64,000 bases of DNA from Piscinibacter sp943370595 (GTDB taxonomy: Bacteria > Pseudomonadota > Gammaproteobacteria > Burkholderiales > Burkholderiaceae_C): NCBI GenBank assembly GCA_943370595.1, contig CALRRO020000002.1, forward strand, positions 372,001 through 436,000, read 5' to 3'. Of the stretch, positions 27,143-34,062 are shown piece after piece (the stretch's first letter is position 1; every line of letters starts with the position of its first letter). Under the pieces are notes generated by a model. That model saw only the letters and a program-made list of their open reading frames with translations, was not told where the DNA came from and searched no databases. A program made the position numbers and the translations under genes.

Positions 27143-28105
27143 TCAGCCGCCGCGCACCATCGCCATCACCTTGGCGGCATCGAGCGTGCGCGCGCGTTCG
27201 CGCATCTGCGGCAGGTAGCGCTGCTGCAGGCCCTGCGCATCGCCGACCATGCCGGCGTAGGCGTCCTTCAGCGTCTGCGCCGACAGCGTGCGCCCGCCGG
27301 CGTAGTAGCGCTTGGCGACGTGACCGAGCGCGTAGGTGGCCGCGAAGCTCATGCCCGAGCTGACCGCCTGCTTGCCGATGCCGCCGAGCAGCCCGCCGCC
27401 GACGCGCCCGAGCAGGCCACCGAGCAGCTTGCGCCCGGCCTGCTCGAGGTACTGCGAGGTCAGGCCCACGCCGACGGTGGCGAGGAAGTCCTTCACATGG
27501 CCGCTGTCGAGCTGGTAGCCGTGGGCCTGGCCGATGCGAAAGACCAGTCGCATCTGCAGCGGGATGATGGCCATCGTCGACAGCGTCTCGGGCAAGAGCT
27601 CGAGGGCGCCGTTGACGATCGCGGCGTCGAGGATGGTCTTGTCCAGCGCGGCCTCGTCGACGCTGGCCGCGGTGGCCGCAGCGGCGACCGGCGCCGTGGC
27701 CAGCGCCGGCGCGGTGGCCGCCGGCAGCGCCTCGGCGCTCATCGCCTCGGCCTGCTGGCGGAACTCGCCGGCGGCCGCGGCATCGAGCTTCAGCGCGCGT
27801 GCCAGTTCGTCGAGGAACGCCCGCTCGACGGCCGACTGCGTGCCGTCGGCGTCGCAGACACACACCGCCATCTCGTAGGCGAGCTGGCGCGCGGGCTCGC
27901 TCGCCAGCGCCGGCAGCACGTCGGACAGCGTCACGCGCTTCATCAGCACGTCCTGGTAAAGCGTTGGCAGGTGCACGGCATCGGACTGCGACAGTCCTTC
28001 GGCAATGCGCTTGATCTCGGCACGCTCGCGTTCGTGCTTGCTGCCGTCGGCAAAGGCGGCGAGCAGCGCGACGGTGAGCACGCCTCGGGTTTCGGTCTCG
28101 GTCAT
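27143..28105 (-). CDS. TerB/DUF697-like protein (tellurite-resistance TerB-type N-domain)
   Basis: 320 residues. The N-terminal ~130 residues form a helical TerB-like domain with acidic residues in ADGSKHERERAEI and VCDADGTQSAVERAFLD, the pattern of TerB metal-binding sites. An Ala-rich linker (residues ~135-170) leads to a C-terminal region with glycine-zipper-like runs (RKLLGGLLGRVGGGLLGGIGKQ) resembling the DUF697/YcjF membrane-associated domain. No signal peptide. It is followed on the same strand by none, and preceded by a small membrane protein gene 14 bases upstream, with which it probably forms an operon. Role: possibly stress response or membrane-linked scaffold; uncertain. Confidence 0.8.
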   Translation of the reverse strand: MTETETRGVLTVALLAAFADGSKHERERAEIKRIAEGLSQSDAVHLPTLYQDVLMKRVTLSDVLPALASEPARQLAYEMAVCVCDADGTQSAVERAFLDELARALKLDAAAAGEFRQQAEAMSAEALPAATAPALATAPVAAAATAASVDEAALDKTILDAAIVNGALELLPETLSTMAIIPLQMRLVFRIGQAHGYQLDSGHVKDFLATVGVGLTSQYLEQAGRKLLGGLLGRVGGGLLGGIGKQAVSSGMSFAATYALGHVAKRYYAGGRTLSAQTLKDAYAGMVGDAQGLQQRYLPQMRERARTLDAAKVMAMVRGG

Positions 28106-28119
28106 GGTCGTGCTTCCGT

Positions 28120-28506
28120 TCAGACGGGTTGGGGTTGCGGCTGCGCACGGCCGGCGAGCCAGTGGCCCAGACCGGCGGCCAGCAGCATCAGCCCCTGGCC
28201 CAGCGCCCACAGCAGCCAGATCACCGGCACCAGCCAGCCGACCACCGAGGCGATGCCCGGCCAGACGTCGCGCAGCCATTCGAGCGCGGCCACGGTGAAC
28301 TGCTGCGCGGCCTGCACGGCGGCCACGTCGACCCAGGGCGCCATCCAGGCCGGCACCGGCCACTGCGCCACGGCCTTGCCCAGGTCCACCGCGGCGCCGG
28401 AGGCGATCAGGCCCGACGCCCACTCGGTCAGTTCGGCCGCGGCCAGGGCTGCACCGGTCCACATCAGGGAGAGCACACCGAAGACGATCCAGATCGCTGC
28501 TTTCAT
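28120..28506 (-). CDS. Small membrane protein, 128 aa
   Basis: Starts with a hydrophobic segment (AAIWIVFGVLSLMWTGAALAA) that may be a signal peptide or a first transmembrane helix. A middle amphipathic region (VDLGKAVAQWPVPAWM, then AALEWLRDVWPG) is followed by a second long hydrophobic stretch (VVGWLVPVIWLLWALGQGLMLL). Tail: repeated QP. I recognise no family. It lies directly upstream of the TerB/DUF697-like gene on the same strand with a 14-base gap, so the two are very likely expressed together and may act at the membrane as a pair. Confidence 0.7.
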   Translation of the reverse strand: MKAAIWIVFGVLSLMWTGAALAAAELTEWASGLIASGAAVDLGKAVAQWPVPAWMAPWVDVAAVQAAQQFTVAALEWLRDVWPGIASVVGWLVPVIWLLWALGQGLMLLAAGLGHWLAGRAQPQPQPV

Positions 28507-28592
28507 GGGGTTCGTGGGTTGACGACGACCCGCATCGGAGGCCGGCGGCGCGCAAAGGTTCCCGACACCCGCGGTGCGATGATGGCCACCCC

Positions 28593-30968
28593 ATGAGCCT
28601 GGTCACCTGCCCGCCGCCGCGCGGATGGCGCGAACGCCTGCCCGCCACGCTGCTGCGCGGCTTGCTGCAGCTGGCGCTCAAGCCGGTGTTCTCGCCGCGC
28701 GTGCCGATCGGCTTCCAGCGACGCTGGCTGCGCGCTCTGTCGGCGCTGTCGATGCCGCTGCGCGGTACGCGCTACGAGCCGGCACAGGTCGGCGGCGTGC
28801 TGGGCGAATGGGTGCGGCCACCCGTGCCGGCCTCGCGCCCCGGCACGCTGCTCTACCTGCATGGCGGCGCCTACTGCGTGGGCGCGCCAGCCACGCACCG
28901 CGCGCTGACGGCACGCCTGGCGCAGGCCACCGGCATGGCGCTGTTCGCCGCCGACTACCGGCTGGCGCCGGAGCACCGCTTCCCTGCCGCGGTCGAGGAT
29001 GCGCTGGCCGCATACCGCGCGCTGCGTGCACAGGGCCCGGTGGCGGTGGCGGGCGACTCCGCGGGCGGTGGGCTCGCCCTCGCACTGGCCCTTGCGCTGC
29101 GCGATGCCGGCGAGCCGCTGCCGTCGTCGCTGCTGCTGCTGTCGCCCTGGGTCGACATGGTCGAGGCGCATGCGCCGGCCGCCGCGCCCCCCGGCGAAGC
29201 GATGCTCAGCGTGCCGTGGGCGACGGGCTGCGCGAAGCTCTGCCTCGGCGACACGCCCGCCACGCACCCCTGGGCCTCGCCGCTGCATGCCGACCTGCGC
29301 GGGCTGCCGCCGGTGCTCATCCAAGCCGGCACCGACGAACTGCTGCACGACCAGGCGCTGCAGCTACACGACGCGCTGCAGGCGGCCGGCGTCACGGTGC
29401 GCTGCGAGGTCACGCCGGGGCGCTGGCATGTCTTCGCGCTGCACGCCGGCGCGATGCCGAGCGCCGACGACGCCGTCGATCGCCTCGCCCTGTTCGCAAC
29501 CACGGCATATCGCGACGACGAGATCGAGACCCGCGAGGTCGTCGTGCTCGGTGCCGGCATGTCGGGCCTGTGCATGGCGGTGGGGCTGCGCTGGGCGCGC
29601 TGCGACGATTTCGTGCTCATCGAGCAGAGCGAGGGCCTGGGCGGCACCTGGTGGGACAACCGCTACCCGGGAGCGCATGTCGATGTGCCGGCGCCGCTGT
29701 ACTCGTTCTCCTTCGCGCCCAACCCGCGCTGGTCGCGCCGCTTTGCTGCCGCACCGGAGATCCAGGCCTACATGCAGGACGTGGCGCAGCAGTTCGGCGT
29801 GCTGCCGCACCTGCGCTTCGGCCAGCGCATCGAGCGCGCGGTGTTCGACGAGGCCGACGGCCGCTGGGCCATCACCCTGGCCAGCGGCGCGCGCCTGAGC
29901 GCACGCCACTTTGTCTGCAGCACCGGGCCGCTGTCGCGCCCGCGCCTGCCCGACATCCCGGGCATCGAGACCTTTGCCGGCTGCGTGCTGCATTCGGCGC
30001 GCTGGGACACCTCGTTCGACGCGGCCGGCCTGCGCATCGCGGTGATCGGCACCGGTTCCACGGCGTCGCAGCTGATCCCGCCACTGGCCGAGCGCGCTGC
30101 GCATCTCACCGTGTTCCAGCGCACCGCCAACTGGGTGCTGCCGCGCATGGACCGGCCCTACCACGCGCTCGATCGCTGGCTCGCGGCGCTGCCACCGTGG
30201 TCGGCGCTGGTGCGCCGCTTCTGGTACGCCGTGCTCGAATGGGGGAGGCGCGGCTTCGACGAGGGCACGCTCGCCCGCCGCGGCATGCTGCGCGGCGCCG
30301 AGCTGCTGCTGCAGAAGCAGGTTCCCGATGAGGCACTCCGCGCGCGACTGCGCCCGACCTACCCGCTGGGCTGCAAGCGCATCATCTACTCGAACGACTA
30401 CTACCGGGCGCTGGCGCGCCCCCATGTCGCGCTGGTCAGCGAGCCCATCGAACGCATCACGCCGCACGGCATCGTCACCGCCGACGGGCAGACACACGCC
30501 ATCGACGTGCTGGTCTGCGCCACCGGCTTCGACGTCGAGCATTCGCTGGCCCACCTCGACATCCGCGGCCTGCACGGCCTCCCGCTGGCCGACGCCTGGC
30601 GCAGCGGCCCGCAGGCCCACCTCGGCCTGAGCGTGGCCGGCTTTCCCAACTTCTGGCTGATGCTCGGCCCGAACACCGCCACCGGCCACACCTCGACGCT
30701 GCTGTTCATCGAACCGGGGGTGCAATGGGTGCTGAAGGCGATGAAGGGGCTGCGGCAGCGCCAGGCCCGCTGGATGACCGTGAAGGCACCGGTGATGGCC
30801 GCTTCCAACCAGGCACTGCAGGCACGCCTGGGGAGTTCGGTCTGGGCGGCCTGCCGCAGCTGGTACCGCGCCGGCGACGGCCGGATCTTCGCGCTCTTTC
30901 CCGGCTTCACCCGCGAGTACGTGCGGCAGGTGCGGGCGCAGCGGTTCAGCGAGTACGACATCGGCTGA
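28593..30968 (+). CDS. Fused esterase/lipase and type I Baeyer-Villiger monooxygenase
   Basis: 791 residues, two enzymes in one chain. Residues ~1-310 form an HSL-type esterase: HGGAY oxyanion motif at 90-94, GDSAGG with Ser156, then Asp248 and His279 completing the triad. Residues ~315-790 form a flavin monooxygenase: GAGMSG FAD site at 320-325, both type I Baeyer-Villiger signatures (GGTWWDNRYPGAHVD at 350-364; FAGCVLHSARWD at 461-472) and a second Rossmann site near 485 for NADPH. Oxidation of a ketone to an ester followed by hydrolysis of that ester would be one continuous reaction. The gene stands alone, with its own start region. Confidence 0.9.
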   Translation: MSLVTCPPPRGWRERLPATLLRGLLQLALKPVFSPRVPIGFQRRWLRALSALSMPLRGTRYEPAQVGGVLGEWVRPPVPASRPGTLLYLHGGAYCVGAPATHRALTARLAQATGMALFAADYRLAPEHRFPAAVEDALAAYRALRAQGPVAVAGDSAGGGLALALALALRDAGEPLPSSLLLLSPWVDMVEAHAPAAAPPGEAMLSVPWATGCAKLCLGDTPATHPWASPLHADLRGLPPVLIQAGTDELLHDQALQLHDALQAAGVTVRCEVTPGRWHVFALHAGAMPSADDAVDRLALFATTAYRDDEIETREVVVLGAGMSGLCMAVGLRWARCDDFVLIEQSEGLGGTWWDNRYPGAHVDVPAPLYSFSFAPNPRWSRRFAAAPEIQAYMQDVAQQFGVLPHLRFGQRIERAVFDEADGRWAITLASGARLSARHFVCSTGPLSRPRLPDIPGIETFAGCVLHSARWDTSFDAAGLRIAVIGTGSTASQLIPPLAERAAHLTVFQRTANWVLPRMDRPYHALDRWLAALPPWSALVRRFWYAVLEWGRRGFDEGTLARRGMLRGAELLLQKQVPDEALRARLRPTYPLGCKRIIYSNDYYRALARPHVALVSEPIERITPHGIVTADGQTHAIDVLVCATGFDVEHSLAHLDIRGLHGLPLADAWRSGPQAHLGLSVAGFPNFWLMLGPNTATGHTSTLLFIEPGVQWVLKAMKGLRQRQARWMTVKAPVMAASNQALQARLGSSVWAACRSWYRAGDGRIFALFPGFTREYVRQVRAQRFSEYDIG

Positions 30969-31086
30969 GCGCCGGCAGGGGCGGATGCGGCATGTAATCC
31001 CTGCTGCATCCAGCCCGACCCAGGCTGCGTACCGGGGTTGCCGGTACGGCAAATCCTCCACCCCCAACCCCCGCAGGAAACACCGC

Positions 31087-32091
31087 ATGACCCACCTCGC
31101 CTCCACCGCCGGCCTCGCGCTGGCCTGCACCGTTGCCGGACTCGGCGCACCGGCCCAGGCCCAGGTCGACCCCAACCGCATTGTCGACACCTTCGAGCGT
31201 GTGGGCGGCAAGTTCGACGGCTACCGCCGCTCCGGCGCCAAGGGTGTGTGCGCGAGCGGTGAGTTCGTCGGCAGTGCCGATGGCCGGGCGCTTTCGGTGT
31301 CGTCGGCCTTCAGCGGCAAGCCGGTGCCGGTGGTGGTGCGCTTCTCGGTCGGCGGCGGCAACCCGAAGGCGCCGGACAACGCGCGCAGCCAGCGCAACCT
31401 CGCGCTGCAGTTCGACCTGCCCGGCGGCGAGACCTGGCAGATGGGCAACATCTCTGCGCCGGTGTTCGGCGCCGCGACGCCGGAGCAGTTCCTCGGCCGG
31501 CTGGAGTCGCTGGCGCCGGACCCCGAGACCAAGAAGCCCAACCCCGACAAGGTGAAGGCCTTCGCCGACGCCAACCCCGAGGTGCTGCTGCAGGGCAAGC
31601 ACTTCGCCAGCCAGCCGGTGCCGGCCAGTTACGCCAAGGTCAACTACTGGGGCGTGCACGGCTTCGGCTTCGTCGATGCCGCCGGCAAGAAGCAGTTCGG
31701 CAAGTGGATCTTCGAGCCGGTGGGCGGCACGCAGGGCCTGAGTGACGACGAAGCCAAGGCCAAGGGCAGCGACTTCCTGTTCGATGACCTGCGCCAGCGC
31801 GTGGCGGCCGGCACGGTCGCCTTCGACTTCAACCTGCAGCTGGCGCAGGCGGGCGACAAGATCGACAGCGCAGTGACCCCGCTGCCGGACGATCGCCGCA
31901 AGCTGACGCTGGGCCGACTGACGGTCAAGGCCGTGTCGCCCGACGCCACCGGCCCGTGTCTGGCAATTACCTACAACCCGATGGTGCTGCCCAAGGGCGT
32001 CGAACCTTCGGCCGACCCAATGCTGGCGGCGCGTGCTGCACCGTATGCGGTGTCGCTCGGCCGGCGGCTGGGTGAAGGCGCTAAGCAGTGA
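31087..32091 (+). CDS. Catalase-family (SrpA-like) periplasmic protein with altered heme site
   Basis: 334 residues with a signal peptide (cleavage near AQA-QV, about residue 21). It matches the small catalase-related family (SrpA-like): VVVRFSVGGGNPKAPDN, then VNYWGVHGF, and the C-terminal R316-x-x-x-Y320 in RAAPYAVSLGRR, whose Tyr is the proximal heme ligand. The distal site differs: where the family normally has HAKG, this protein reads SGAKG (Ser49, Gly50), so the catalytic His appears replaced by Gly. It may bind heme but react poorly with peroxide. ATG 31087 follows AGGAAA. A 12-base triple repeat begins at the stop. Confidence 0.85.
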   Translation: MTHLASTAGLALACTVAGLGAPAQAQVDPNRIVDTFERVGGKFDGYRRSGAKGVCASGEFVGSADGRALSVSSAFSGKPVPVVVRFSVGGGNPKAPDNARSQRNLALQFDLPGGETWQMGNISAPVFGAATPEQFLGRLESLAPDPETKKPNPDKVKAFADANPEVLLQGKHFASQPVPASYAKVNYWGVHGFGFVDAAGKKQFGKWIFEPVGGTQGLSDDEAKAKGSDFLFDDLRQRVAAGTVAFDFNLQLAQAGDKIDSAVTPLPDDRRKLTLGRLTVKAVSPDATGPCLAITYNPMVLPKGVEPSADPMLAARAAPYAVSLGRRLGEGAKQ

Positions 32092-32120
32092 GCCTCGCAG
32101 TGAGCCGCGCACTGAGCCTC
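32085..32120 (+). repeat. 12-base tandem repeat, three imperfect copies
   Basis: Three successive 12-base units, GCAGTGAGCCTC, GCAGTGAGCCGC and GCACTGAGCCTC, start just before the stop codon of the catalase-like gene. Because the period is divisible by three, each unit carries an in-frame TGA, giving three stop codons in series. No protein-coding role; probably slippage-generated. Confidence 0.7.
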
Positions 32121-32134
32121 GAGGCCGCGCGCGG

Positions 32135-32773
32135 CTAGGGCAGCCGGTACACGTAGCGGCAGGCGCCCTGGGCGAAGTGGCGGTCACCGCCTCGGCCGGT
32201 CTCGGCCTGGCCCTGCACCTGGTAGCGCGCGCCAGTCACGCTGGCCAGCGCAGCCAGGCGGGCCGCCGAGTCGTCCAGGAACATCGTCGACACCACCACG
32301 TGCTGTCGGCCGGCAGCGTCCTTCAGCACGTAGCCGTCGCCCGCGACCACGTCGTCGACCAGCCGGCCGCTCGCCTCCAGCGGCGACTGGCCGCGCAGGC
32401 GCGGTGCCGCCACCTCGTCGGCTGCAGGCGGCACCACCCAGACGAGTGCGGGGGCGCTCGGCAAGGCGACCGATTTCAGCGCCGAGGCGCCGGGTTGCAG
32501 GCCGTCGAGCACGCTCAGGCGCTGCAGGTAGGCCGTGTTGAGACAGGCCGCATCGGCACAGGCGTTGCGCTCCGTGCGCAGCCAGCGGCGCTGATCGGTC
32601 GCCAGGCACTCCGCACCTGAGGCACCCAGCACCTGGCGCGCCGCGGTGTAGTAGCGCAACAGGTGCTCGTCGAGCTGCGAGAGCGTGGCGTCGGCGCACA
32701 CCTGGCGCTCGACCGCCGTCAACGTGCCGGTGCAGGGGAACGACGCTGCCTGCGCAGCCCCGGCCGCCAGCAC
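32135..32773 (-). CDS. LprI/DUF1311-like secreted protein
   Basis: 212 residues from GTG 32773. The N-terminal domain has the DUF1311/LprI cysteine pattern: FPCTGTLTAVERQVCADATLSQLDEHLLRYY, split here by its two Cys, then LATDQRRWLRTERNACADAACL. Characterised LprI proteins inhibit lysozyme. The rest is a beta-rich extension without a known name. The GTG start leaves only a short hydrophobic segment; an in-frame CTG at 32797, two bases after the upstream gene's stop, would restore a normal signal peptide (LRVAAYALVLAAGAAQA). No ATG is available upstream. Follows the DUF3617-like gene closely, so probably co-transcribed. Confidence 0.8.
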   Translation of the reverse strand: MLAAGAAQAASFPCTGTLTAVERQVCADATLSQLDEHLLRYYTAARQVLGASGAECLATDQRRWLRTERNACADAACLNTAYLQRLSVLDGLQPGASALKSVALPSAPALVWVVPPAADEVAAPRLRGQSPLEASGRLVDDVVAGDGYVLKDAAGRQHVVVSTMFLDDSAARLAALASVTGARYQVQGQAETGRGGDRHFAQGACRYVYRLP

Positions 32774-32798
32774 CAGCGCGTATGCGGCGACGCGCAGT

Positions 32799-33278
32799 TC
32801 AGCGGGCGGGCGCAGGGCGGGCCCCCGGCATCAGCATCTGGCCCGGCTGCACGCCGGCCGGGCAGGCGCCCACCCAGCGCATCTCGAACCGGTGGCTGCG
32901 CGGCGCGCGGCCCTTGCGTGGCGGGTCGAAGGTCGTGCTGATGTCGGCGGTGACCTGGCGTTCGAAGTCGCCGGTGAAGACCATGCGCACCGTCTTCTTC
33001 TGGTCGCCGTTCTGGCACACCGATTCGAGGACGACCCGGTCGGCGGCCTCGCGTCGCGGGGCACTGCGGCTGCACTGCGCCTTGGCCGATTCGCTGGGCA
33101 GCATGTGCGTCATCACGTCGTCGCGCGCGCGGTCCACGCACAGGCTCATGCCGGTGTCGCGCCCGTCGACCGAGGTCGTCCACAGCCCGCTCTGGCGCTG
33201 CGGAATGCCCGGCTGGGCCACGGCCACGGTGCACACGACGGTGGCCAGAACGGCGGCGGCGAGAGACGGTTTCTTCAT
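32799..33278 (-). CDS. DUF3617-like secreted protein
   Basis: 159 residues with a signal peptide (MKKPSLAAAVLATVVCTVAVA, cleaved before QPG). The mature part begins with GIPQRQSGLWTTSVDG and has a pair of Cys-containing beta strands (SLCVDRARDD, QCSRSAPRRE, SVCQNGDQK), a pattern I associate with DUF3617 periplasmic proteins, of unknown function. The C-terminal region is Pro/Ala/Arg-rich (GQMLMPGARPAPAR). The start ATG 33278 (MKK) is preferred over ATG 33287 (MHR) because it gives a normal signal peptide. The next gene's possible CTG start lies 2 bases after the stop. Confidence 0.75.
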   Translation of the reverse strand: MKKPSLAAAVLATVVCTVAVAQPGIPQRQSGLWTTSVDGRDTGMSLCVDRARDDVMTHMLPSESAKAQCSRSAPRREAADRVVLESVCQNGDQKKTVRMVFTGDFERQVTADISTTFDPPRKGRAPRSHRFEMRWVGACPAGVQPGQMLMPGARPAPAR

Positions 33279-33387
33279 GCGGTGCATCTTAGGCAGACAG
33301 CACGTGCCTTCACGCGCGCGCTTGTCCCTTGCGAAGGGGACACGCCGGCCGCCACCCGGGCGACCGCGCGCGCACTAGACTTGCCGC

Positions 33388-34062
33388 GTGAGTTCGCCTC
33401 GCCCGCCCCGCATCGCCATCGTCGAGGACAACGAGGACTTCCGCCTCGCGCTCATGCAGGCCATCGATGCCGACCCCGGCCTGTTGCTGGCCGGTGCGGC
33501 CGCCACGGTGCACGACGGCCGGCTGCTGCTGCTGAACACCCGCCCCGACGTGCTGCTGGTCGACCTGGGCCTGCCCGACGGCAGTGGGCTGGCGCTGATC
33601 CGCGAGGCGGCACAGAGCCTGCCGGGCTGCGACGTGATGGTGATCACCATCTTCGGCGACGAGCGCCATGTGCTCGAGTCGATCGAGGCCGGCGCCACCG
33701 GCTACCTGCTCAAGTCCGGCCTGCCCATGGACCTGGCGGCGCAGGTGCGGGCGCTGCGCGAGGGCGGCAGCCCGATCAGCCCGGTGATCGCGCGCCGCCT
33801 GCTGTCGCGGCTCACGCCGGCGCGGCCGGCGGCCGAGTCTGCGGCCGAGTCGTCGGCCGACGATCCGGGCCTGTCGCTGCGCGAGGTGGCCGTGCTGCAG
33901 TACGCCGCCAAGGGCTTCAGCTACGACGAAACGGCGCAGCTGCTGGGCGTGACGCGCCACACCGTGATGACCTACGTGAAGCGCAGCTACCGCAAGCTGC
34001 AGGTGCACTCGAAGTCCGAGGCGGTGCACGAAGCCCGTCTTCTGGGCTTGCTGCGCGAATGA
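33388..34062 (+). CDS. NarL/FixJ-family response regulator
   Basis: 224 residues: receiver domain (residues ~5-125) with acidic pocket residues in IVEDNEDF, phosphoacceptor Asp59 in LVDLGLPDG and Lys in YLLKSG, then a LuxR-type helix-turn-helix at the C-terminus (LSLREVAVLQYAAKGFSYDETAQLLGV, followed by YVKRSYRKL). Start codon GTG 33388. It overlaps the histidine kinase gene by 4 bases (ATGA at 34059-34062), so the pair is translationally coupled. The regulated genes are unknown; no obvious target is adjacent. Confidence 0.94.
   Translation: MSSPRPPRIAIVEDNEDFRLALMQAIDADPGLLLAGAAATVHDGRLLLLNTRPDVLLVDLGLPDGSGLALIREAAQSLPGCDVMVITIFGDERHVLESIEAGATGYLLKSGLPMDLAAQVRALREGGSPISPVIARRLLSRLTPARPAAESAAESSADDPGLSLREVAVLQYAAKGFSYDETAQLLGVTRHTVMTYVKRSYRKLQVHSKSEAVHEARLLGLLRE

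Noticed and set aside
27134..27152. 7-base-pair hairpin between the tannase and TerB-like genes
   Set aside because: Short, no T-run, and its loop contains the TerB-like stop; chance in GC-rich sequence.
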